Positions 40,543-49,171 of a stretch of 64,000 nucleotides of DNA are shown here, piece after piece (position 1 is the first letter of the stretch; the number at the start of each line of letters is the position of its first letter). Position numbers and translations under genes: made by a program. Source of the DNA: Clostridium thermobutyricum (GTDB lineage: Bacteria; Bacillota; Clostridia; Ch29); NCBI GenBank assembly GCA_016842005.1, contig JAENYD010000011.1, positions 1 through 64,000 on the forward strand. The letters are read 5' to 3'. A model generated the notes under the pieces. That model did no database searches. It had not been told where the DNA came from and saw only the letters and a program-made list of their open reading frames with translations.

Positions 40543-40576
40543 ATAAATCAGAGAATCTTACAGTTTTGATGCCGTA

Positions 40577-40620
40577 TAAAAAAACGGCCGGAAGAAGTAA
40601 AACTTCCGGTCGTTTTTTTT
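40577..40620 (+). terminator. intrinsic terminator after iorB copy 2
   Basis: aaaaaaacggccggaagaagtaaaacttccggtcgtttttttt. Confidence 0.88.
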
Positions 40621-40630
40621 ATGCAGCCCC

Positions 40631-40745
40631 ACCGCCGCTAATACTCCCATCCTATCAGGCGGGAGATAAGCGCACTATGTCTTCAGATAATGGATCCCAA
40701 ACTTCAGATGGGGTTAAAGCCCCGCCTGAAGTTTGGGATCCTGTA
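40631..40745 (+). repeat. dispersed repeat, copy E
   Basis: accgccgctaatactcccatcctatcaggcgggag...cttcag...cctgaag, with an extended terminal hairpin. Confidence 0.82.
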
Positions 40746-40973
40746 TAGGCGTCCGGAAAATCGCAACAGGGTACATAGACACAATGTGTAAATATTTAAA
40801 ATATTCATTCATTTGTAGTCTGGTTTACAGAAAAGTGTGTACGGGTATTGTTATAATTTTTAAAAAGCGGAGTCAAGGAGATCAAAGTCACTGGGTTTAT
40901 TCCGGTTCGGTTGATCTTCCTTTATATCGTATTATAGGTCTTCATCAAACATTAAAAAACGGAGGTTAACATC

Positions 40974-42005
40974 TTGAGAATAGTTGACTTTAGAAGCGAC
41001 ACCCTGACAGTGCCCACAGAAGAAATGAGGGAGGCGATGTACGAGGCGAGGGTGGGTGACGATGTCTACGGGGAAGACCCAACGGTGAAAGAACTTGAAG
41101 AAATGGCTGCAGCAAAAGCGGGAAAAGAATCAGCTCTTTTTGTTACATCCGGTACCATGGGAAATCAACTGGCACTTCTCAGCCATACCAAAAGGGGTGA
41201 GGAAGTAATCCTGGAGGAGAATTCACATATTTACAACGCTGAAGTTGGAGGGGCGGCTTTCTTGTCTGGACTGCAGCCGAGGCCTATAAAGGGAAACAGA
41301 GGGATTATGGACCTGGAAGATATAAAAAGGGCCATTAGACCGGAGGATATTCATTTCCCCCGAACAGGGCTTATATGTATTGAAAATACCCATAACATGG
41401 CCGGTGGAGTGGTCATTCCGGTATATCAGATGGAAAAGGTTTATAGTCTTGCGAGGGAACATAATATTCCTGTTCATCTTGACGGGGCCAGGATTTTCAA
41501 TGCAGCAATTCACATAGGGTGCGATGTGAAGGAACTAACCCAATACTGCGACAGTGTTATGTTCTGTCTCTCCAAAGGTCTGTGTGCTCCTGTGGGTTCA
41601 ATCCTGGCAGGAGATAAATCATTCGTAGACAAGGCGAAAAGGTACAGGAAGATGATCGGCGGGGGTATGAGGCAGGCAGGAGTGATTGCGGCTCCCGGCA
41701 TTATAGCTCTCGAGAAAATGGTTGACAGACTGGAAGAGGACCACAAGAAGGCATTCGGGCTTGCTGCGGGCTTGTCCGGTATCGGTGGCCTTACGCTGGA
41801 TAAAGAAAGGGTAGATACGAACATTGTAATGGTAGACGTCAGAAACACGGGCTGTAAGGCTCACGAACTGACTGACGTGTTCAGGGAGAAAGGCATACTG
41901 GCAGTTGCAATAAACGAAAGAATGATCAGGTTTGTGACACACAAGTATATTTCAGAAGAAGATGTCCAGTATGCGGTAGACACAATACGGGGTGTTCTGA
42001 GTTGA
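40974..42005 (+). CDS. ltaE: low-specificity threonine aldolase family
   Basis: VDFRSDTLTVPTEEMREAM, VGDDVYGEDPTV, CLSKGLCAPVGSIL. Confidence 0.9.
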   Translation: MRIVDFRSDTLTVPTEEMREAMYEARVGDDVYGEDPTVKELEEMAAAKAGKESALFVTSGTMGNQLALLSHTKRGEEVILEENSHIYNAEVGGAAFLSGLQPRPIKGNRGIMDLEDIKRAIRPEDIHFPRTGLICIENTHNMAGGVVIPVYQMEKVYSLAREHNIPVHLDGARIFNAAIHIGCDVKELTQYCDSVMFCLSKGLCAPVGSILAGDKSFVDKAKRYRKMIGGGMRQAGVIAAPGIIALEKMVDRLEEDHKKAFGLAAGLSGIGGLTLDKERVDTNIVMVDVRNTGCKAHELTDVFREKGILAVAINERMIRFVTHKYISEEDVQYAVDTIRGVLS

Positions 42006-42131
42006 AAAAAGGATACTCAGGCCTTATTGGAATGATGGGAGGTGAGGAGTTAATTGCAGGCTGTGAAATGCCTGCTGCTATCAGGCGGGTGATGCCCGCA
42101 ACGTTAGATATATTAAGGGGGAGGAGTATAT

Positions 42132-43565
42132 ATGGAAAATCAAGCAAGTGGGGATAAGTTAAGCTTTTATGGTGGAAAAGCCTTGGTATTTCTACCAATC
42201 ACACTGGCACTCATAGGTCTCATTTACATTGCGTCCAAGAATGCAAACATACCGGAATACTGGGTTGTATTCCTGTTACCTCTAATTGCAGGGATATTTT
42301 TTGCAAAGAATAAGAAACTGTATTCAGAAGTCATAATCAGGGGAATGACATCCGAACTGGCAGCTATTCTGATGATGGCCGTCATTCTTGCCGGTATATG
42401 TGGGGCAATAATAAACAATAGTAATGTGGTGTTAACTTTGGCCAATTATCTGGTAGCTGCCGATTTTGTGGGCGGTAAATTCGTTGCGGCAACTTTTCTG
42501 CTTACCTGTGTGATAGCTTTTTCAACAGGGACATCAACAGGTACCATTTTTGTGGTAGGCCCCATACTTTATCCTGTGGGGTACCTTGTGGGGGCATCTC
42601 CGGCAATGGTTATCGGTGCCATAGTGTCAGGCGGAGCGTTCGGGGACAACCTTTCTCCGGTTTCTGATACCACCATTGCTTCGGCAACCACCCAGGGAAT
42701 GGATTTAGGCGGAGTGGTTAAGAGCAGATTAAAGTATTCAATTCCAGCAGCAATGATTACTCTGATCATATATTTTTTCTTCAGTGGTAAGGCAGAAGTG
42801 ATGGAAGGGGTAGAACAGTACATGGGAGTGCCCGAGCCGAAAACTCTCTTGTTTCTGCTGATCCCGGCCGTAATTATATACTTTTGCTTAAGACAAAGAC
42901 ACTTGGTTGAAGCCTTGAGTTATGGAGTCATAACAGGGCTTGCCGTGGGCCTGGTGACAGGAGTGATAAAACCGGGAGATATTGTTTCGGTGCCAGAACA
43001 ATTTGGTGCCGGCGGCATTGTTTTGGAAGGAATACAGGGGGCTGTACCCACTGTGATAATAGTCATGCTGCTGTTTGTACAGGTAAACCTTCTTAAAGAA
43101 GGCGGCGGCATAGAGGTTATCATGTCCCTTATGAGTAAGTTTGTCAAAGGTGTGAGGAGTGCAGAGGCCACCATAGTAAGTATACTTGTTATACTGAATA
43201 TTGCAACGGGTCTCAATACCGCAGCCATACTGGGTACTGGCGAATTGGCCAACAGGCTGGGCAAGAAGTATGATATCGATGGCTATAGACGGGCCAATCT
43301 TCTGGATTGTGCAGGTACAACCTTCAATTATTTGCTCCCATATATGGTGCCGGTTGTGGTTGGATCCATGTTGAGTACTATGTACCCTCCGTTTGAAGGG
43401 GCCATGGTAGTTACGCCGGTTGATGTGGTTACACATCAGTTTTACCCGTGGGTCATGCTGGCAATCCTGATATTTGCCATAATAACCGGTTACGGTAGAA
43501 CTTTCATATCGGATGCCAGTGCCGGGCTGAAGAGAAAGACGACTTCCGTAGGTAAGGGAGTATAG
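42132..43565 (+). CDS. NhaC family antiporter/transporter, paralog 1
   Basis: Polytopic 477 aa, SGGAFGDNLSPVSDTTIASA. Confidence 0.85.
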   Translation: MENQASGDKLSFYGGKALVFLPITLALIGLIYIASKNANIPEYWVVFLLPLIAGIFFAKNKKLYSEVIIRGMTSELAAILMMAVILAGICGAIINNSNVVLTLANYLVAADFVGGKFVAATFLLTCVIAFSTGTSTGTIFVVGPILYPVGYLVGASPAMVIGAIVSGGAFGDNLSPVSDTTIASATTQGMDLGGVVKSRLKYSIPAAMITLIIYFFFSGKAEVMEGVEQYMGVPEPKTLLFLLIPAVIIYFCLRQRHLVEALSYGVITGLAVGLVTGVIKPGDIVSVPEQFGAGGIVLEGIQGAVPTVIIVMLLFVQVNLLKEGGGIEVIMSLMSKFVKGVRSAEATIVSILVILNIATGLNTAAILGTGELANRLGKKYDIDGYRRANLLDCAGTTFNYLLPYMVPVVVGSMLSTMYPPFEGAMVVTPVDVVTHQFYPWVMLAILIFAIITGYGRTFISDASAGLKRKTTSVGKGV

Positions 43566-43630
43566 AGACCATTTATAATCGGGCAGGCTTATGAATGTTA
43601 CCCAGAGGGGCTATTATCCTGGCATCTTAA

Positions 43631-44410
43631 TCAAAGTACCATATTTACTAATTCATTAAAATTTTTGATTACAACGTAATTGTCTATTTTGCCAATTATA
43701 TCCCTGTTAATAAGCTCGCTCATTATATTGGAGACTGTAACGCGGCAAAGACCTGTCAGGTTGGCCATTTCCTGGTGTGTAAACTTAATGCTGAGTTTGC
43801 ATCCATAGTGTGTGTCAACGCCAAAATCCTTTGAAAGCATCAGCAGGCATATTGCAATGCGGGAAGTGGCTCCCCTGAAAGAAAGGTTTTGAACCTGGGA
43901 ATAAAGCAGTCTGATTTTTTCAGCGAGGTTTTTCATGAAGGTGGTCTGCAGTTCAAGTGAGGAAGGCAGTTTTGTTTCAAGGTGTTCTTTAGGAATAATA
44001 TACAATTCTGCATCCGTAATGGCAATAGCGGAGCTCATATTGGGCTTACCGTCAATTACCGATAGTTCACCGATCATGCAGCCGGGACGTGCTATGGCAA
44101 TGGACTGCTCATCGCCTTCTTCGCTGAAAGTTGATATCCTTATGCGCCCTTTTTTAACTATATAGATATGGGTGTTAACTTCTTGTATGTAGAATATCGT
44201 ACTGTTGCGTTTGTATGATTTGGTAAGCTGCCCTTTGGTTAACTCCTTCCAGTCGTAAGCGTCAAGTTCCATCCAGGGAGAAAAATACAGCAGTTTTTGA
44301 GGCAAGTCGTTAAGGTCAGGGATTTTATCAACAACCATTTTTATCACCTCAATATAAGTGTAAAACTTGGCCAGGAGGATGTCAAGCTTGCTAATATACG
44401 GACATAACAA
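43631..44410 (-). CDS. Crp/Fnr family transcriptional regulator
   Basis: cNMP-binding fold (MIGELSVIDGKPNMSSAIAI) and HTH (THQEMANLTGLCRVTVSNIMSEL). Confidence 0.9.
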   Translation of the reverse strand: MLCPYISKLDILLAKFYTYIEVIKMVVDKIPDLNDLPQKLLYFSPWMELDAYDWKELTKGQLTKSYKRNSTIFYIQEVNTHIYIVKKGRIRISTFSEEGDEQSIAIARPGCMIGELSVIDGKPNMSSAIAITDAELYIIPKEHLETKLPSSLELQTTFMKNLAEKIRLLYSQVQNLSFRGATSRIAICLLMLSKDFGVDTHYGCKLSIKFTHQEMANLTGLCRVTVSNIMSELINRDIIGKIDNYVVIKNFNELVNMVL

Positions 44411-44555
44411 AAAAAGTACGGGTGCCGGTCAGTTATGGGATAAATTATCTAAAGATTTCCATAGTAATGGGTGAGACAAATTTCTGAATGTGTAGTTAAT
44501 TTTACAGATGAATTGTCAAATAATTGTTACGCTTTTGAATAAGGAGGTGATAATA

Positions 44556-44936
44556 TTGAAAAAATTTATCAAAACAAATAAGGCTCCTGAAGCCGTAGGC
44601 CCTTATTCACAAGCTATAGAAGCCGGAGATTTCATTTTTGTTGCAGGCCAGTTACCCATAGACCCTCAAACCGGGGAACTGAACACTGGTGATATTAAGT
44701 CCCAGACAAGGCAGGTAATAAAGAATTTGCAGGGTATCCTGGAAGAGGCGTCTCTGACCCTTGATGATGCAGTAAACGTACAGGTATTTATGACCGATTT
44801 ATCAAATTTTGGCGCAATGAATGAGGTATATAATGAATTTTTCGGTGAGTCGTTGCCTGCAAGAGCTGCAGTACAGGTAGCCGCACTGCCCAAGGGGGCA
44901 GACGTAGAAATGGCATTGATAGCATACAGGAAGTAA
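44556..44936 (+). CDS. RidA family enamine/imine deaminase
   Basis: KAPEAVGPYSQAIEAGDFIFVAGQLPIDP; TTG start at 44556 after aaggaggtg. Confidence 0.92.
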   Translation: MKKFIKTNKAPEAVGPYSQAIEAGDFIFVAGQLPIDPQTGELNTGDIKSQTRQVIKNLQGILEEASLTLDDAVNVQVFMTDLSNFGAMNEVYNEFFGESLPARAAVQVAALPKGADVEMALIAYRK

Positions 44937-44960
44937 TACAAAATACATTTCCGAACTATT

Positions 44961-46376
44961 ATGGTTCTAATCAGAGAGAAGGTGAGTTGGTTGAGGAGAT
45001 TTTTTACCGCTGAGGATGTTGAACTGGCTGTTTCGAGAAACGAAAAGGTAATAGAGGTCAGCGAGAATGATGTGATTACGTCTGCGGCCAGAGAGGAGGC
45101 CCAGAGAAAAGGTGTTGTTTTCAGAATAAAGGATGGAACAGCGGAAGTCAATGTTCCCGGCGCCGACAATTCGGGGAGCTATGAGCACGGGGCAGGCAGC
45201 AGGGAGATCGTCTCCGTATCATACAAGGGGCTCCTGAGTGATGCCGAAGTGGACAGGTGGAGAGAGGAATTCCCCATACTCAGGGACATCATACATGTGG
45301 CGAACTGCTCTCAAGCGCCTCAGTCCAAGAGGGTAAGAAGTGCAATAGACAAATACCTCGACAACTGGCTTACGGTCGGCATGGACTGGGATTACTGGGT
45401 ACAGGAAGTTATTAAAGCCAAAGAAGAATTTGCCAGACTTATCAATGCGGATATAAATGAGATAGCTGTATCCACTTCTGTTTCGGAAGCGGTGGCTTCT
45501 ATTGCCAGTGCGCTGGATTATACGGGCAAGAGGAATAAAATAGTCACATCCGAAGCGGAATTTCCAACAGTGGCCCATGTATGGATGGCACATCAGAAAT
45601 ACGGCTGCAAAGTGGATTTTGTTCCCGTGGAAAACTACCAGATCGACATTACCCAGTATAACAGGTATATAGACGACAAAACACTTCTGACATCTGTAAC
45701 CCACGTGTATTATCTCAACGGGTTCAAGCAGGATATTGAGACTATAATCGGGATTGCCCATGATAAAGGTTCGCTGGTGCTGGTCGATGCCTACCAATCA
45801 CTGGGTACCACTCCTATAGACGTAAAAGCAATGAAGATAGATATGCTTGTTTCCGGCAACCTGAAGTATCTGTTTGGTATACCCGGCATTGCATTCATTT
45901 ATGTGAACAGGGACCTGGTATCCAAGCTGAAACCTGCAGTTACAGGCTGGTTTGGACAGGAGAATCCGTTCCTGTTTCAGGTCAGGTACCTGGACTATGC
46001 CAGTGACGCCAGGAGATTGGATACAGGGACTCCACCGGTGTTGGCTTCATTTGCAGCAAGGGCAGGTATGTCGATTGTAAACGAGGTAGGGGTGGAAGCC
46101 ATTGCAGACAGGATAGACATGCTCAGTGAATATACAATCCGCAGGGGCCTTGATAAGGGTTTTGAAGTAGTGAGCCCTTTGGATATAAAAAGGAAGGGCG
46201 GCACGACCGCCATAAAGGTGCCCATGGATTCACACCATGTGGAAGAGGAGCTGAAGAAGAGGAATATAATCGCTTCCGCCCGGGGAGAAGTAATAAGGAT
46301 AGCTCCGCATTTCATTACGAGAAAACAGGATATAGACACAGTGCTGGAGCAGTTGCAGGATATTATAAGGAAATAG
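44961..46376 (+). CDS. class V aminotransferase/cysteine desulfurase-fold protein with N-terminal extension
   Basis: Candidate PLP Lys in VSGNLKYLFG; ~80 aa N-terminal extension. Confidence 0.85.
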   Translation: MVLIREKVSWLRRFFTAEDVELAVSRNEKVIEVSENDVITSAAREEAQRKGVVFRIKDGTAEVNVPGADNSGSYEHGAGSREIVSVSYKGLLSDAEVDRWREEFPILRDIIHVANCSQAPQSKRVRSAIDKYLDNWLTVGMDWDYWVQEVIKAKEEFARLINADINEIAVSTSVSEAVASIASALDYTGKRNKIVTSEAEFPTVAHVWMAHQKYGCKVDFVPVENYQIDITQYNRYIDDKTLLTSVTHVYYLNGFKQDIETIIGIAHDKGSLVLVDAYQSLGTTPIDVKAMKIDMLVSGNLKYLFGIPGIAFIYVNRDLVSKLKPAVTGWFGQENPFLFQVRYLDYASDARRLDTGTPPVLASFAARAGMSIVNEVGVEAIADRIDMLSEYTIRRGLDKGFEVVSPLDIKRKGGTTAIKVPMDSHHVEEELKKRNIIASARGEVIRIAPHFITRKQDIDTVLEQLQDIIRK

Positions 46377-46385
46377 GGTGATTGT

Positions 46386-46652
46386 ATGTTTATTTGTAAA
46401 GTTCAGGGTAGGCTGATAGCCACCATAAAGAACCGGGATCTTGAGGGCCTGAGCTTTGTCGTATTGCAGAAACTGGGCAAATCAAACAATAGTGTGGGTC
46501 ACCCGTTTGTAGCTGTTGACAATATCGGATGTGGTGAAGGGGATGTCGTGCTTGTTACGACGGGAGCTGGCGCACGGTTTGCCGTCGGCAAGCAGGGCAT
46601 GCCGATAGATACCGCTGTAATAGGTTTGGTAGATTCTTATAACATTAAATAA
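46386..46652 (+). CDS. BMC vertex protein (EutN/CcmL family, BMC-P)
   Basis: MFICKVQGRLIATIKNRDLEG, GCGEGDVVLVTTGAGAR, IDTAVIGLVD. Confidence 0.93.
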   Translation: MFICKVQGRLIATIKNRDLEGLSFVVLQKLGKSNNSVGHPFVAVDNIGCGEGDVVLVTTGAGARFAVGKQGMPIDTAVIGLVDSYNIK

Positions 46653-46683
46653 AAAACCGGTTATTATAAGGAGGTTATAAAAC

Positions 46684-46962
46684 ATGAAAGCTAAAGGATT
46701 TATTGAGACCAAAGGTCTGGTAGCAGCGATAGAAGCTGCCGATGCCATGGTCAAGGCTGCGAACGTGGAATTTGTGGCAAAAGAGACAATAGGTGGCGGA
46801 TATGTGACAGTTATCATTGAAGGTGACGTAGGGGCAGTGAAGGCGGCGGTGGATGTCGGTGCAACTGCAGCCAAAAAGGTGGGAGAACTTGTGTCGGTAC
46901 ATGTCATTGCAAGGCCCCAGCAGGAGATTGACAGCATCTTCATAAAGAAGCAGGAAAAATAG
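46684..46962 (+). CDS. BMC hexameric shell protein (BMC-H)
   Basis: [53 protein letters not shown]. Confidence 0.95.
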   Translation: MKAKGFIETKGLVAAIEAADAMVKAANVEFVAKETIGGGYVTVIIEGDVGAVKAAVDVGATAAKKVGELVSVHVIARPQQEIDSIFIKKQEK

Positions 46963-46977
46963 TACTGGAGTGAGATC

Positions 46978-47613
46978 ATGAGCGATAGAGTTCAATTGAG
47001 AACTTTTGCGTTGATTGATAACATGCAGCCCCAGTATGCAGCGCTGACTGGTACGGTTGTAAAAGGAGATGTCTGCCTGGCGGGAATGGCGCAGTTGTAT
47101 ATCGAAATGGAGCCGGGCAGCGAGATATATAGGCTATTGGATGCAGCTTTGAAAAACACCAATGCAAAACCCGGATTCCAGATTGTTGAAAGGGAATACG
47201 GGCAAATCGAGTTGCACTCCTTTTCCATAGACGATGTAAAGGAAGCAGGGGAAGCAATACTCAACGCCAGCGGACTGAATATCAATGACAGGATAAAACC
47301 TGAAGTGGTGTCCGAACAGATAATCAACAATGTGGATCCGTACCAGGCACAGCTTATCAACAAGTTCCGGCACGGTTCTTTGCTGGTACCCAATGAAAGT
47401 TTGCTGATAATGGAAGTGGAGCCGGCAGGGTATATATCCATTGCTGTAAATGAGACCGAAAAAAATGCAGATATCAGGATTATTGACTTTGACCCTGTGG
47501 GCAAATTTGGTCGGCTGTACGTATCTGGGGCTGAATCGGAAGTAAGGGCTGCTAGGGAAGCGGCGATAAATGCCATCAATGATATAGAAGGACTGGAAAA
47601 TGTCCGGACGTGA
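46978..47613 (+). CDS. BMC tandem-domain shell protein (BMC-T)
   Basis: 211 aa two-domain BMC; LLIMEVEPAGYISIAVNETEKNADIRIIDFDPVGKFGRLYVSGAESEVRAAREAA. Confidence 0.88.
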   Translation: MSDRVQLRTFALIDNMQPQYAALTGTVVKGDVCLAGMAQLYIEMEPGSEIYRLLDAALKNTNAKPGFQIVEREYGQIELHSFSIDDVKEAGEAILNASGLNINDRIKPEVVSEQIINNVDPYQAQLINKFRHGSLLVPNESLLIMEVEPAGYISIAVNETEKNADIRIIDFDPVGKFGRLYVSGAESEVRAAREAAINAINDIEGLENVRT

Positions 47614-49138
47614 TATTTATAGTGACTATATAAAAAAAGCACGGTACGTAAAGCCTGACAGCCCAAAAGAATGCAGTATTGCAGTTTCTGATACGGTCAG
47701 CGGCGGATACGGTCAGCAGATGGAACTGCTGCAGCAGATCAGCAAAAAACTGGATTCCTTCGGGTACCATGGTGATAAACCCCTTAAAACTGTAGACCTG
47801 GCAATACATGGAGGGGATGTAGTAATCCCCGGCCACGGTATACTGAAGACAAATGTCTATATCAGTAACGGAAAGGTTGTTGCATTATCCAGTGATGTAT
47901 TGGCGGAGGCAGGAGAGGTTATCGATGCAACAGGGAAATACGTATTGCCGGGTATCATAGACCCCCATGTGCATCTTGGACTGTTTGCGCCTTTGGAAAC
48001 AGAACTTGATACCGAGACCGGATCTGCCTTGATTGGAGGAGTCACTACAATAGGATGTTACTTTGGAGGAGATAAATCGCATTTTAAATCCTTCCCCGGC
48101 ATTGAAGAAAAGATCAACTTGCTGTCACATACAGATGTATTGCCCCACCTTGTAATAAGTACTGAGATGCAGGTGAAAGAAATCGCCGACTATATCAATT
48201 ATCTGGGTATTACCTCCTTCAAATTGTACATGAACGGTATTCCGGGCTTGATTCCCAGTGTTGGTGACGATTTTATACTGGATGTATTCAACCAGACCAA
48301 AAAGGTACCAAATGACTGTATGATATGCGTGCATGCTGAGAACAGTCTACTGGTGAGAAGAGCGGAAAGACTGGAAAAGGAGAGACTGGGTGAAGATGCG
48401 ACCATACGAGACTGGAGCAATACCCATCCTGCCATGGCTGAAGAAGAGGCAGTTATCAGGCTTTCATATCTGGCAGAGAAAACAAATACTCCGGTGTACT
48501 TTGTTCATCTGTCTACTGCTGGTGCCGTTGAAAGGCTTAGAAAACTGAAACCATTCAACAAATATATACATGTGGAGACTACATCGCCGTATCTCTCGCT
48601 GGCAAGGGATAATCTTACAGGTTTTCTGGGTAAGATGGAACCGCCTTTTAGGGACTTTACAGACATCGAAGAGTTGTGGAAAGGCCTGGAGGACGGCATA
48701 GTGGATACTATCGGTACCGATAATGTAACCATAACAGTTGAGGAAAAGAGTATTAACGATGGCATATGGAATGCAATGCCCGGATATCCCGCCATGGCCA
48801 CCCATCTGCCCGTACTGATGAGCGAAGGGGTGGTGAAACGGGGGATGGACATTGAAAAACTGGTAACAGCTATAACTAAAAACCCGGCTTCAATATTCGG
48901 GGTTTATCCCAGGAAAGGTACCATTCTGCCGGGAAGTGATGCGGATATTGTTATTATAGATCTTCAACTGTCCAAAGAGGTCAAGGCTGAAGATTTGCAG
49001 TCAAGGTCGGATTTTTCGTTGTATGACGGAAAACGGCTGCAAGGATGGCCGGTGCTCACCATCAAAGGCGGAAAAGTGGCCGCAAGGGATGGAAGGATTG
49101 TAGGGCACGGTGGCAAGGGAACATTGATCAAGCGTTAA
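47600..49138 (+). CDS. dihydropyrimidinase/hydantoinase-like amidohydrolase with N-terminal extension
   Basis: PGIIDPHVHLG, TSFKLYMNG (carboxylated-Lys position), CVHAEN, YFVHLST, TIGTDNV. Confidence 0.88.
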   Translation: MSGRDIYSDYIKKARYVKPDSPKECSIAVSDTVSGGYGQQMELLQQISKKLDSFGYHGDKPLKTVDLAIHGGDVVIPGHGILKTNVYISNGKVVALSSDVLAEAGEVIDATGKYVLPGIIDPHVHLGLFAPLETELDTETGSALIGGVTTIGCYFGGDKSHFKSFPGIEEKINLLSHTDVLPHLVISTEMQVKEIADYINYLGITSFKLYMNGIPGLIPSVGDDFILDVFNQTKKVPNDCMICVHAENSLLVRRAERLEKERLGEDATIRDWSNTHPAMAEEEAVIRLSYLAEKTNTPVYFVHLSTAGAVERLRKLKPFNKYIHVETTSPYLSLARDNLTGFLGKMEPPFRDFTDIEELWKGLEDGIVDTIGTDNVTITVEEKSINDGIWNAMPGYPAMATHLPVLMSEGVVKRGMDIEKLVTAITKNPASIFGVYPRKGTILPGSDADIVIIDLQLSKEVKAEDLQSRSDFSLYDGKRLQGWPVLTIKGGKVAARDGRIVGHGGKGTLIKR

Positions 49139-49171
49139 ATAAAACAACAACGAATAATAGGGGGTACACTC

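Larger units (their letters stand above)
37222..40543 (+). repeat. segmental duplication unit, copy 2 (ptb-iorA-iorB)
   Basis: Matches 17175-20496; differences seen only near the 5' end of ptb. Confidence 0.95.

Noticed and set aside
17175-40543. Treating the ptb-iorAB duplication as a certain assembly error
   Set aside because: The two copies have different flanks, different start codons, different terminators and three silent differences, which argues for real duplication, though long reads are still desirable.
42056-42096. Riboswitch or attenuator upstream of the first NhaC gene (two short GC hairpins)
   Set aside because: Stems of only 5-6 bp, no recognisable riboswitch core and no terminator T-tract.
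44411-44556. Crp/Fnr operator between the regulator and ridA (tgtagttaattttaca)
   Set aside because: Imperfect dyad, single copy in an AT-rich region; not strong enough to call.
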